64,000 nucleotides of DNA from Microthyrium microscopicum (taxonomy: Eukaryota; Ascomycota; Dothideomycetes; Microthyriales; Microthyriaceae): positions 73,530-137,529 of the forward strand of contig MU004238.1 in NCBI GenBank assembly GCA_010405405.1. Reading direction: 5' to 3'. A program made the position numbers and the translations under genes. The notes under the pieces were generated by a model. That model saw nothing but the letters and a program-made list of their open reading frames with translations, made no database searches and was not told the DNA's origin. Below, piece by piece: positions 9,904-20,634 of the stretch; position 1 is the first letter of the stretch, and every line of letters begins with the position of its first letter.

Positions 9904-11283
9904 TTAAAGTTCTTCGTTACATACTCCTTCCACGTAGTCAGCGCAGGAAGGCCAGACCTTTGCCACCAACTCAATTGCCTTGTCTACAGCATCCTGTGGC
10001 TCGCCAACAAAGTATCCTGGAGACTCGAAAGTTTGCATGCTGGCTGCCAGCTCGTCCGCAGCTGCAGGTGGCACGAAAGACTTGAACTGATCATAAGTGA
10101 TGCTGCCAACCTTTGCCATCTTTCCAGTCACCTCCTCGAAAACTTTGGGAAAAGCAGTTGGAGAAAATATCCACTAGCTCCTGTGATATGCTTATTGAGC
10201 GTCTCGGGGAGGTTGAGAAGAATTGCTGCAACAAATAGACCAGTATCTTCCTTTGCGTTGATCAAAGGAAGCTTGGTAGCCTCAATGATGAAACGACCAT
10301 TCCAGGTATGAACACCATCTTTGTCATGGCCAAACGAGTTCAGAGGGAAAGACATGAAGCCTGCCGGCATAAACTAGGAGCCGGGAAGATTGATCCTTCT
10401 TGCGTATTCTTCTACTCTAGCTTTGAAGTTGAAATGATGCACTCCAGAGGACTTGCCATCGGTTGCTGTACCCGTCAGTAAGATAGCTTTGGCAAGGTCA
10501 ACTCTTCATACCTCTTGACACTTATGGTAGGGAACTGTAGATAAATCTCTCAATGCCAGCTTCCTCGCAAGAATCTTGCCCTGCTGGGTCAACCGCATGG
10601 CAAAATAACTGGCGCGCTCCCATCCCTCGATGGCTATTATGCGTTGCGCTTAGCTATCGAATATTTTATTTGCCATAGAAGACGTTTACGATTTGATATC
10701 TTATCGTGTACAATGGCAAACAAAGCAGCCCCTAATGAATAGGGGTGATGGGAGCCATCAACGTCGATGGGAGGGGGCCATTTATTTTGCCAGGCTGTAG
10801 CTGGATTTCCGTGTCCGCACTCATTGATAACCAGACTTCAAATGATTAGTATCAGCTCTCATGATGTTTCAGATTCTTGACGTACAGTTGGTAACGCCAA
10901 ATACTGCGGCAGAGTCCTTAACAGGCTTCGTGAGAGATTCTTTGCCATTCATATCGGCCTTCGATGAATTAGCAACCAGTGTCTACCCAGTATTGAGAAA
11001 ACTTACGGTGACCATCTCAACGCCCTTCTCTCTCAAAGCAACTGCTGCGGGTTTGCTGACATCTCTGGTGATTCCTCGAAATTTCCAAGTATTGGACAGC
11101 TCAGGAGAATCAAGAACTCTGCGAATGACAGAGCCTAGATTCCGTTAGCATATCACCGTCATACAACACTATTGTCTCCATCGCAGCTGAACATTGAATG
11201 CTTAACGTAGGACTGATGGACTTGCAGAGAAACTTACCTCCTTGGTTGCGAGTGGCGCCAAAGACGGTGAGTAGCTTGGACAT
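9904..11283 (-). pseudogene. NmrA-like NAD(P)-binding protein, disabled
   Basis: The start (ATG at 11283) encodes MSKLLTVFGATRNQGG, the Rossmann GxxxxGG nucleotide-binding loop of NmrA-like redox sensors and isoflavone-reductase-like proteins; the usual GATGNQGG is GATRNQGG here. Introns with good GTAAGT/GTACGT donors separate the next blocks (SVIRRVLDSPELSNTWKF, then SLTKPVKDSAAVFGVTN, then FWLSMSADTEIQ). The gene is broken in four ways. A 212-bp element sits after ADTEIQ. A one-base deletion falls between QGKILA and EEAGIERFIYSSLP. TAG replaces the Trp expected in LPGS-W-FMPAGFM, near 10374. Another one-base deletion falls between GASGYF and SPTAFPKVFEEVTGK near 10140. The C-terminal 75 codons (9904-10131) are open again. 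The remaining similarity is high, so inactivation looks recent. Confidence 0.85.
10583..10804. mobile_element. Non-autonomous inverted-repeat element inserted in the NmrA pseudogene
   Basis: The insert (10588-10799, 212 bp) is flanked by the direct repeat GCTGG at 10583-10587 and 10800-10804. Near its ends it has imperfect inverted repeats, 10598-10624 and 10766-10792, identical at 24 of 27 positions (TGGCAAAATAA then TGGC then CTCCCATC). Removing the insert and one GCTGG restores the expected protein text ADTEIQQGKI in the interrupted gene, which fixes both borders. The interior is non-coding. The five-base duplication does not point clearly to one superfamily; the TGGCAAAATAA end recalls some Tc1/mariner termini, but the TA rule is not met on both sides. 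Confidence 0.75.
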
Positions 11284-11632
11284 GATTGATTTTGATATCA
11301 TAGAATTGATGGTGTAAAGTATTGTAGTGATATGAGACCGAATGATCTGACTTCGAATCTGATAGACTTAATTCTTTATGGGTTTACGCCAGTTAAATAC
11401 ATCTTCAACAATCGACTGTTGTACACAGCGATATCGTATACAGCTTAACAACAGATTCTGAGCTACCTAAGGTTAAATGACATTTCTAGCACTTGAGGAA
11501 ATGCCCGGAGAGCCTGATATGCACGACGAGTAGGTCCTTTTTGGAAAATGTATAGGTCTGGCTTTGCGGCAATCAGATGTCTAAGGGCTCCCGTGGCCTC
11601 TTTTCTATATCGTTCTCAATCTTCCTCCTGAC
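11284..11632. other. Intergenic spacer between BNA6 and the NmrA pseudogene
   Basis: These 349 bp hold the former promoter of the NmrA pseudogene and the BNA6 3' region. I see no gene or repeat. Confidence 0.5.
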
Positions 11633-12892
11633 TCAACTCTTTGCCTTAGGAACAACTTTCAGCGAAAAGTCTACATACCCAACTCCCTGATGTATACTAC
11701 TCGTACTCACGATATCCACATCACTGCTCACAAACCCTTCCACATTCTCCTCGGTCAACCCGCCACTCACCTCGACTAGTACCCTACCTCCCCATCTTTC
11801 CTTCAAACTCTTCGCTGCAACCTTCACACCTTCTCCCGTGAAGTTGTCCAACATCACGATATCTGCGCCAGCTTCCGCCGCCTCATTGGCCTCCTCCAAA
11901 CTCTGACATTCAACTTCAACCTTCACGCTGAACCCACCGGCAGCTTTGGCAGCTTTCACGGCTCGTGTGATGGAGCCGGATGCCCAGATGTGGTTGTCTT
12001 TCAGCATCGTCATTTGGCTGAGGTCATGTCGATGTGGATCGACGCCGCCGATTAGCATACCGTATTTTTCCACCAGACGGAAGCCCGGGGTCGTTTTGCG
12101 GGTGCCGGCGAGGGTATTGGGGTAGCCTGCTGCTCGCAGGAGGGTGAGGAGACGGTTGGACTTTGTGGCGATGCCAGAGCAGCGGGCGAGTGTGTTGAGA
12201 GCAACGCGCTCGCCGAGAAGTAGGTTGCGTACTGGGCCGCGGACAGTGGCGACGTGGGCTTTACCATTGGATGTGGATGGATCGATGAGGGTGCCTTCTT
12301 TGATGTGCCATTCGACTCTGTAATTGTCAGCACGGTCATCTAGGGAGGAAACTAAGAAAGGGAATTGATGATGGAGGCAATGGGCATTCTGTCGTGGCTG
12401 AGGCGATAATAAGCAGCAAGTATTGCATCCATGGCAGACACAACTGAAAAATATCATGAACCCCTAAGGCTGTAGCTGCGCATCATGTCCATCTCAACGC
12501 AAACCGTTTGATAGACAGATGCTCATCGAACGATATATGCACATCGCGTTGCCAAAAGCCAAAACACCCATACCAAGATCATCATCAAACAAGCTCTTCT
12601 TCAATTTGATCCACTCCGCCTGACAGGGCATAAGAGAAAGCCATAAGGCTGAGCCTCAAACATACCTACAGTCCAACTGCTTAAACACCTCATCGAAAAA
12701 CGGCACACCCGCCAAAATTCCCTTGCTCTTTCCCAAAAGTTTCGCCTCCGCAGGGTCATCGCCAACTACAAAGCCGCCATAGTCGAATGCTGGCGCGTCT
12801 TCTTCGAGCCAGGCAGCCACGGTGCGCTTGTAGCCGGATGGAAGTAGGTGGGCGAGGTTGCCGTGGGCTGGAGCGCCTTCTTGTACTGCCAT
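11633..12892 (-). CDS. BNA6: Nicotinate-nucleotide pyrophosphorylase (quinolinate phosphoribosyltransferase, carboxylating)
   Basis: Two exons (12666-12892 and 11633-12317) give 303 aa, close to the family length of about 295. The enzyme converts quinolinate and PRPP to nicotinate mononucleotide, CO2 and pyrophosphate, the step that joins the de novo (kynurenine) route to NAD synthesis. Diagnostic blocks are [35 protein letters not shown] with the substrate-binding Arg and Lys, [34 protein letters not shown] and VEVSGGL. The splice joins FKQLDC to RVEWHIKEG in frame. The intron is 348 bp, far longer than the roughly 50-bp introns around it. There is no targeting signal, so a cytosolic enzyme is expected. 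Confidence 0.96.
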
Positions 12893-13419
12893 ATCTTTGT
12901 GTTTTATGCTTTCGGGTGGTTTATGATTTTGAAAGATTTGAGGTAGAAAGTGGTGTGGAAAGTCTTCATATAAAAAAGTGAATGGGTAGAATCGGATGTT
13001 GGTTGGTCACATGTGGAGTTTATACATTTCAGAACTGGTAGAAGGAGGAGCGAGGTCGGCTTAGAGGTAGGCTACCATCAACTCAGTTTGAAGTGTTCCC
13101 TGGGTCTGTCATTGTGCTTTATATTGAACAGAAAGCTGATGTGCCCTTTAATTAAAGTCTTCAATTCAAGCCTGAATGGACAATTGCGGGAGTCAAGACG
13201 GTTATGGACAATTTGAAAACTAAAAGGAGTGAAATGAAGAAAGATAGATATCATGTGGGCAGTAATGCTGCGATTATAGGTACAAACAGCGATGACTTCT
13301 ATAAGTCTTCCCGAACCTTGTCATAACTCCGCCAGTTCAGATCATGATACCTAGACTCCTAAACGCATTGCACTGATAGCAGCGAACCTCAAACGCCAAA
13401 GAATAAACTGCATGAAGAC
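12893..13419. other. BNA6 promoter and NOP56 3' region
   Basis: These 527 bp separate two tandem minus-strand genes. They should contain the BNA6 promoter and the NOP56 3' UTR. I recognise no gene or repeat. Confidence 0.5.
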
Positions 13420-15097
13420 TTATGCCTTACTCTTCTTCTTCTTTTTCTTTTCGCCAGCGTCCTCTCCATCCTCAGTCTTCCGCTTCTTTTCCTTCTTCTC
13501 CTTCTTTCGGACTGCCATGTCAACATCCATAGCATCACCACTCTTGTCCTTCTTCTTTTCTTTCTTGGACTTTTCCTTTCGCATCTTCTGCTCTGTGGCT
13601 TGGGATGTGACACCGTCGGCCACTTGATCATCCATTTCTTCATCGCTGGCAGCTCCAGCAGTTGGATCGACATCCATAGCAGTCTCTGCCAAAACCTTGT
13701 CCATGGCGTCTTTCATAGCAACCTCGTTCTTGGTGGGTGTGGCGCCCTCAGCATAGAACTGAATTCGTTCTTCAACTTGCGAGCGCAGAGCTTCTCCAAA
13801 TTTGGTTGAGGGAGCAGTGGAGAAGTTGTCTATTCTTGAAGCTATGGAGCACTTGTTGGCCAAGAATCGCGATATTCTACCTTTGTTACGAGCACCAGCT
13901 TTAGAGATGAAGGAGGAGTTGTAGATCAACCCGTATTTTGGTGTCTTGCCCTTGGTCTTGAGAGCGCGGAAAAGCGCCTTTTCAGCACCGAGAATCTGGA
14001 CGGTACTGGCAGGGAACTTGCATAGGTTTTGTAAGCTTCCAGCTTTGGAAATGAGTCTAGCAGCCACACTGTCACCAATCAAGGTGGCGAGATTTGGAGC
14101 GACTACGCCCATTTTACGCGAGAGATAGTTAGAGATGAGACTTCGGCATTCGGCGAGTTTGACGGTTCGTTGAGCAAAGCTTGCGACGTGCTCCATGTCG
14201 CTTTCTGAGATATCTCGTCCCATGCTAACTTTGGACGCTTCAATGATGGCTGTTGCGATACTTTCGTCGTCATTCACTAGTGCGGCGAGATCGTGAAGTT
14301 TGCTGTCGTTGAGGCTCTTTTTGTCTCCGATAAACATAACTAGGCGAGCGTAGGTGATGTTATCTGAAACCAGCTTGATCAACTCGGGGAAATGCCACGA
14401 GTACCATTCTCTCACGCGCATGGCGAATGTGTTAACAGCCTTATCGAGGTGATCTAGAGTTGCGATAGCTTGGATGACGTGGTTGTCGTTCTTTTGTACG
14501 CTAAACTTGACTTTAGCTCTGGAGTAGGCGTGACCGAGACCAAGCTGTGCGCGTGAAACATCTCCTTCCTGAAGTTGCTTAAGAAGCTTTTCTGAATGTT
14601 GTCTAACTCCGCGCAAGAGGTCGCCGGCTACCTCACTAGTCTCGGGGGTTTCGCAATCGATGTAGGGGAAGAATTCTTTGATATTGCTTGCAAGGTTCTT
14701 GTCGGCAACAGCGAGGACCACGCTTTTCTTAGAAGATTTCGGAAGGGAGGTTTCGATGACGGTTTTCAAGTAGTTTGAGGCGATACCTTCGGAAACGTCG
14801 TCTGAGAAATTGTGTTAATTGCTGTCGAGGAATATCCCCAAGACTAGCTTACTTATATTCTGTAACGCCTGGCTGGCTCCTTGGAATGGTGCGAAGGTGA
14901 CTATCGAGACCATTTTGCCGAAGGTGTCAAGCTTTTGCGCCTTATCTCGGACCTCCTTAAGACGACTTCCAATAGTGTCTGCTTGAATAGCTACCGCGAA
15001 GATCTAGGGGGAATATTAGAGATATTTTTTGATGGCACAGTACTCGACATACAGCATATCCAGCACTGCTCTCATGGAGCAAATAGTCGATAGACAT
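13420..15097 (-). CDS. NOP56: Nucleolar protein Nop56, core of box C/D snoRNPs
   Basis: Three exons (15053-15097, 14853-15003, 13420-14801) with 49- and 51-bp introns give 525 aa starting MSIDYLLHESSAGYA-IFAV. Nop56 and Nop58 form the dimeric scaffold that holds fibrillarin and guide RNA for rRNA 2'-O-methylation in the nucleolus. The segment LGLGHAYSRAKVKFSVQKNDNHVIQAIATLDHLDKAVNTFAMRVREWYSWHFPEL contains the coiled-coil/NOSIC region and is of the Nop56 type (GHxYSRAKVKF) rather than the Nop58 type. The Nop RNA-binding domain follows (about 255-400: GVVAPNLATLIGDSVAARLISKAGSL, then ILGAEKALFRALK, then PKYGLIYNSSFI). The C-terminus is a long Lys/Glu-rich KKE tail typical of the eukaryotic protein. 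The gene is divergent from CCT6. Confidence 0.96.
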
Positions 15098-15501
15098 AAT
15101 GACTATCTATCTTGAACTTGACAAAGCTCGTTTGCGAGCAATATAGTGGTGGTGAGCGCGAGGTTGTTTCTGTCGCAAAATAAGTTGCGGGCTGGGAAGC
15201 TTTGCAAGTTTTGAGCAGCAAAAGATTTGGTGGGGAGAAAAAACCTGCCAGCTTGGAACAGTACCACTCGGTATTAGTTCGGTCTGGGCGCTTAGATCCA
15301 GCAAGGCCCCGCTAGTGTACAAGACGCGCGGTAAAACAGCTAGCATCAGGGATCCCTGTCTGTTGCCCCTCTGCCATTTTTGAAGCAAAGCAACACTGCC
15401 TGAAAAATTGCTGAGAAAGCTATCTCATACATCATCTTCAAATATCAGGACAAGTCGACACAAGACTTGGCTTTCTTTTACTACATACTCTCACCCTCAT
15501 C
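15098..15501. promoter_or_regulatory. Shared divergent promoter of NOP56 and CCT6, with an RRPE-like motif
   Basis: Only 404 bp lie between the two start codons. The stretch TGAAAAATT at 15401-15409 matches the core of the ribosomal-RNA-processing element (RRPE) described in ascomycete ribosome-biogenesis promoters. It lies about 300 bp from the NOP56 ATG and about 95 bp from the CCT6 ATG. One short match can arise by chance. Confidence 0.4.
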
Positions 15502-17554
15502 ATGTCTGCCGCTCAACTACTCAACCCAAAGGCCGAATCTCGGGTAAGCCAATTCGTGGGAATCCGGTTCGCGAACGCTAAACATGTGTAGCGGAGAGGT
15601 GAAGCCTTGCAGGTCAACATTGCTGCTGGAGAAGGCTTGAAGCAGGTATTGGCTTCCAATCTTGGACCCACCGGTACCTTAAAGATGTATGTTGTCCTAC
15701 TGATTGCCCTCCTACATCTGCTAATCAGATGTTCCTTTAGGCTGGTTGATGGTGCTGGCGGTGTACGCGTTCCTTGACTTTGTGCGCCTCGCCTTCACTA
15801 ATTGAAACTAGATCAAATTGACCAAAGATGGCAGTGTGTTATTGAAGGAAATGGTAGGTTTTTCTATATGCGCTTGGAGATCGCAAACTGACAGAAAAAC
15901 AGCAAATCCAAAACCCCACCGCCGTAAGCCTTCAATCGCGATCCTTTTCGAGAAACTCCCACTCATGATTAATGCAGGTTATGATAGCAAGAGCGGCAAG
16001 TGCGCAAGATGATATCACGGGAGATGGGACCACCTCTGTTGTTCTCTTAGTAGGAGAATTACTCAAGCAAGCCGATCGCTATATTTCGGAAGGCCTACAT
16101 CCACGCGTAATAACAGATGGTTATGAACTAGCAAAGGATGAAGCGCTCAAGGTCCGCAGAGGATGTAGCTCAAAGGATGACCAACTGACATGCTGCAGTT
16201 CCTCGATACCTTCAAGCTCAAGCGCGAAGTCGACCGCGAATTGCTCCTGTCCGTTGCACGAACCTCCCTCAGTACAAAACTCGAGTCTTCTCTCGCCGAG
16301 AAATTAACGCCAGACATTACCGATGCCGTGCTCTCAATCTACCAACCTCCTGCCAAACCAGATCTCTTTATGGTCGAAATAATGACCATGCAACATCGAA
16401 CCGCCGCCGATACACAGCTCATTCGTGGACTAGCTCTAGATCACGGTGCTCGCCACCCCGACATGCCCAAGCGTGTCGAAAACGCATTTGTCCTCACCTT
16501 GAACGTCAGTCTCGAATACGAGAAGTCGGAAATCAACTCTGGGTTCTACTACTCAAGCGCCGAGCAGCGTGATAAGCTTGTTGAAAGTGAGCGCCGTCAC
16601 GTTGATGCGAAAGTGCGCAAAATTGTCGAACTCAAGAAGGATGTATGTGGAGACGACCCAAAGAAGGGATTCGTCGTTGTCAATCAGAAGGGTATCGATC
16701 CCCTCGCTCTGGACATTTTAGCCAAGAACGGCATATTTGCCCTCCGTCGTGCAAAGCGCCGCAACATGGAACGTCTTCAACTCGTGTGTGGGGGTTCGTC
16801 GCAGAACAGCGTGGACGATATGGACGAGTCAGTGCTAGGCTGGGCAGGTCTTGTGTACGAGCAGCAGCTTGGCGAGGAGAAGTACACCTTCATCGTACGT
16901 CACTCTGATCTATACCCTATCATTTCTTGTTCTTTTCTCTCTAACCTGTGATTATAGGAAGACGTCAAAGAGGCCAAATCAGTCACCCTCCTCATCAAAG
17001 GCCCCAACGCGCACACAATAACTCAAATCAAAGATGCCGTTCGCGATGGTCTCCGCTCAGTTTACAACATGATCGTCGATGGTTCTGTTGTCCCCGGTGC
17101 CGGCGCCTTTCAAGTCGCTTGTGCCGCACATTTGCAATCCGAGGCCTTTCGTCGCACGGTCAAGGGCAAGGCTTCTTCTGGTGTCCGCGCCTTTGCTGAT
17201 GCACTGTTGATCATCCCCAAGACACTTGCTGCGAATGCTGGCTTGGATATTCAGGATGCTTGTAAGTTTCCGTTCCGTAGGAGCGCTAATTTAAAGTCTC
17301 GTTTAATTAACTGTATGATAGTGGCCAAGCTACAAGACGAACAAGCAGAAGGAATCAACGCTGGTCTCGATTTGACGACAGGCGAACCCATGGATCCAGT
17401 CCAGGCGGGTGTGTATGATAGCTTCCGTGTGTTGAGGAATTGTGTGGCATCAAGTACAGCCATTGCGTCGAACTTGTTGCTCTGTGATGAGATGCTCAAG
17501 GCTAGACATATGGGACGACAAGCTGGCCCAGGCGGCGAGCAAGAGGACATGTAA
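15502..17554 (+). CDS. CCT6: T-complex protein 1 subunit zeta (CCT6 chaperonin subunit)
   Basis: Nine exons (15502-15543, 15592-15686, 15741-15762, 15812-15853, 15903-15923, 15978-16151, 16199-16894, 16958-17261, 17322-17554) give 542 aa. It is one of eight subunits of the cytosolic TRiC/CCT ring that folds actin, tubulin and WD proteins. Group II chaperonin motifs are [39 protein letters not shown] (ATP site), [62 protein letters not shown] and [13 protein letters not shown]. The order and wording match the zeta subunit. Two micro-exons of 22 and 21 nt lie in the 5' part; frame continuity through them supports the model. All introns are GT-AG. Confidence 0.96.
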
Positions 17555-17788
17555 AGCACCGTAGACGAAAAAGAAAATGACAATGTGTAATATCAAGCAT
17601 AGATAGAGAACGCGAAATGCCAAATACCCCAAGTTAGTCTTGTAAACATTGATGGTACATAGTAGTGTTCTATGAATGTGAGTGTTATATTCGGGGGTAT
17701 CATCAAAAACGCCATATCATCATTTAGTCCAACCTCCTCCACCACGGTCATTCCATCTGGTATGTTATGTATAGCTGCAGACCCTCTT

Positions 17789-19445
17789 TCAAGTAAACGC
17801 AGGCCTATTCGCCCCCGGCGGCTCAAAGATCTTCTCCCACCTCCTCTCGCCTGGCTTATACTCATTCTTGAGCGCCAGCAAAAACGGAAACCCACACCAG
17901 CCGCCTGGCGTCGCTTGTCGCTGCACTGTCTCCCAGCGGCCGAATTGCGGTATGTCCGCGATCCCAAACTTTTGGTCTTTGGGCGGTGGTCGTGCGGGCG
18001 CCTGATACGTCCACTCGCGCCTCGAAATTGTCCGCCCGACTGGATCGTTCCTCCGCACTGCAGCCCACGGCTGCCTTAATAGCCATCCGATGAGCATATG
18101 AGGCACGGTAAACAAGCGCTCAAAGCGGCGCGTGAACTCGAGCCATGAAAAAGTATTTGCGTCGTAAGCAGTCCGAATATACGGATTCACAAAGATACGC
18201 GCCTGCGTGCCAAGATGGCTATCCGTCACCAGCGCTTCAAGATCAGCGTGGATTAAACAGCATTCACTCGCATCCCAAAAAGCATCTGGCTCACTTCGAA
18301 ATCGTAGTGCTTTTAGTTCGCGCTCTGGTTTCTGCGGGAGATCTTGTTGGCGGAACCATTTTGCTTCAAAGGCGACCATGCCGCCCCAGCAGGACTTTAC
18401 GCGCACGCTGTCGCTCATGGCCATGACGTCGTGGAATGAGTCTGCATTGCGGCCGCCGTTGACGAACCAGGGGAAAAAGGGCAGGCCGGCTTCGTAGTAT
18501 TCGTGGTCGCGCATGGCGAAGCGGTCGTAGAATTTCAGGGGATTGATGTAATCCATGGCGCAGGCGGCGTGGTAGGTTGTGCGGCCGGTGGTGGAGACGC
18601 CGGTGGCGAAGAGCAGGTCGGCGGCATCGCGCGGGGAGAAGACGACGTCGTTGAGGAAGAGAAGTTTGTCGAATTTGGTGATGGTTGATGTGGAAGTTGT
18701 GGCGTTTGTATATTCTATTGGTTCGATGGCGTGGTTCCGGACTTGAGCAAGGTAGGATAGGCGTTTTATTCGTGAGTCGTTGGGAAGGATTTGGATTCGT
18801 GGGAATTTGTCGAGATCGATGTGGCCGGATATTATGTTTGAGCGACCTGAGATACTATTAGATATGATTGGGATCAGGGGGTGTTGTGTACCTACATTTC
18901 ACTACGGCGGATAGTTCATGGAGAGCGTTTTTCACGCCATCTCCACTATCATTCTCGTATATACTTAGATATACGTTGTCAGGCCCTATCAGCTCGACCA
19001 GATTCTTGACAGCGTTCCCCCATGGTCCTCGTATCATATCTTCATCAATGATATTTGCAGCAATGAACACCTTTTCATTATGTGGATTATTCCCCTTATA
19101 GTGAGCCGGCCGTATCGAATATGAAGGATTGAAGATAGGAGTAATAAAAAGTAGCATCAAGCTAGCGATAAAGAAGAAGAGTATGCATCGAACAATCAGT
19201 CGTTTCCAGCGTCCCCGGCCGAGGCCACAAAGTCTCGTAGGATTGAGGCATAGGTAGTATATTATGGAGCGTGGTGTGACCGGCGGTCTAGGCGGTGGCT
19301 TCTCATGACCTTCTTCAAGCTCAAAGGACTCCAGCAATGGCTCCTCGGCGTGGTCATGGGCGAGGTCGCCGACTGGTTGGTAGTCACGATGACGGTTTCG
19401 GGAAAACATGTTGGTGAGAGCGCGATGGACAGCGCGTGCTGGCAA
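17789..19445 (-). CDS. GT69 family alpha-1,3-mannosyltransferase (CMT1/CAP59-like)
   Basis: Two exons (18896-19445 and 17789-18846) with a 49-bp intron (donor GTAGGT, acceptor CTCAG) give 535 aa. The protein is a type II membrane protein: about 80 cytosolic residues, one transmembrane segment (about 87-107, IVRCILFFFIASLMLLFITP), then a lumenal catalytic domain. Family landmarks are KVFIAANIIDEDMIRGPWG, NVYLSIYENDSGDGVKNAL, the nucleotide-sugar-binding stretch LLFLNDVVFSPRDAADLLF, YHAACAMDYI and the late CWGGMVAFEAKWF plus SECCLIHADL blocks. In Cryptococcus, members add alpha-1,3-mannose to capsule-related glycans; in filamentous species the acceptor is uncertain, so I give no symbol. Confidence 0.9.
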
Positions 19446-20634
19446 ACGACATTTGGGGTCCAGTGTCTGTTGGAGCCTAGAGATTACGAGAAATAAAAGT
19501 ATGCTCTGGAGAAGGCGGTAGAGTGTGATGGGAAGCGAGGATGTTAGGTGGCAGTAGAATATGATATCCGAGATGAGACAGCCCTGTCAACGACTTGCTT
19601 GCAGTTGTGGTTGGATCCACAAACGTGGTAATCAGCCTTGACCTATTTTGGTAAGGCGCCTTTCTGTGCATCTGTAGGCAAGGCTGAACAAATACCTGCA
19701 CTTTTCTCCTTTTTCAATGTTCATCAATGCTTCATGAATTCTGATAAATATCAAAGGTAGTGTATGTGTTGGTAGATGGTAGATGTATGGCTGCCTTTGT
19801 TCACTTCGAACATTTTCCACAGCAATTTCAAAGAAAATCCGCTCAGATTCTTGCTTTTCAGGTTAGAAGGAAATCTGATAATCGAATCAAGAATCACCAT
19901 CAAAACACGGAGCAAAAGTAGTAAAGACATCAAGTAAAAGTCTTCAAAGAGTTCATTCAGTGCCGTTAAGCAGCCAACTAGAGGCTGCGCAGTGATATCA
20001 TATGTTGTAGAAGAAAGAAATAACACACTCTGTTGTAGAGTATATAATGAGGAACACATCAAGTTTTTGACAGAAAGTTCGGTGGTTGTTTGAGAGTACG
20101 GGTACAACTTGAGCTACAAATCAAAAAATAACAACAAAAACAATCCTTTCATCGTGATAGAAAGGTATTTCCAAATCCTAACACACGCAACATAGAAACT
20201 TGTCGAAAGGACAAGAAAAACCCCTTCAAAGTCCAGTTCTGTTTGACCCTGAAAACCGATCTTCCTGATCTTGGAAAAACAACAGGTAATAAACGCCTTT
20301 TCTCCTCTGATAAAACTTCCGCACTTTGCCGTATCCGTCGGAATCAAGGTCGTAACATCAAATGCATCAATGCCTTTGCAGAGCATGTTGGGTTTCAAAA
20401 AGGGGGAAGCACCACACCCTGGGTGTCCAAAGAAGGGTATTAGAAGAGATAAAAGTTTGTGGAAGTTCAACTCCGGTAAAATGAGAATTTCCCAAAATCA
20501 GATAGAAGTCATACAAGCCTTCCGTGACAAAGAAGGCCCGAGACAAGTGACTCGCAGCTTGAACAATATGTGAAAACAGTAGGAGCATGAACGGCTCCCA
20601 TATATGTACAAATGTGGAACAAAATTGGGTCCTT
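19446..20634. other. Intergenic region, no supported gene
   Basis: About 1.2 kb separates the homeobox gene stop from the GT69 start, both on the minus strand. Two 118-codon minus-strand frames (19751-20107 and 20114-20470) are open; the upstream one starts at TTG, and neither has a recognisable domain or signal. The stretch probably contains the homeobox 3' UTR and the GT69 promoter. Confidence 0.5.

Noticed and set aside
19751-20470. Two consecutive 118-codon minus-strand frames, first thought to be a small secreted protein
   Set aside because: The upstream frame starts at TTG, not ATG; no signal peptide follows an ATG, and the region is most likely 3' UTR or promoter.
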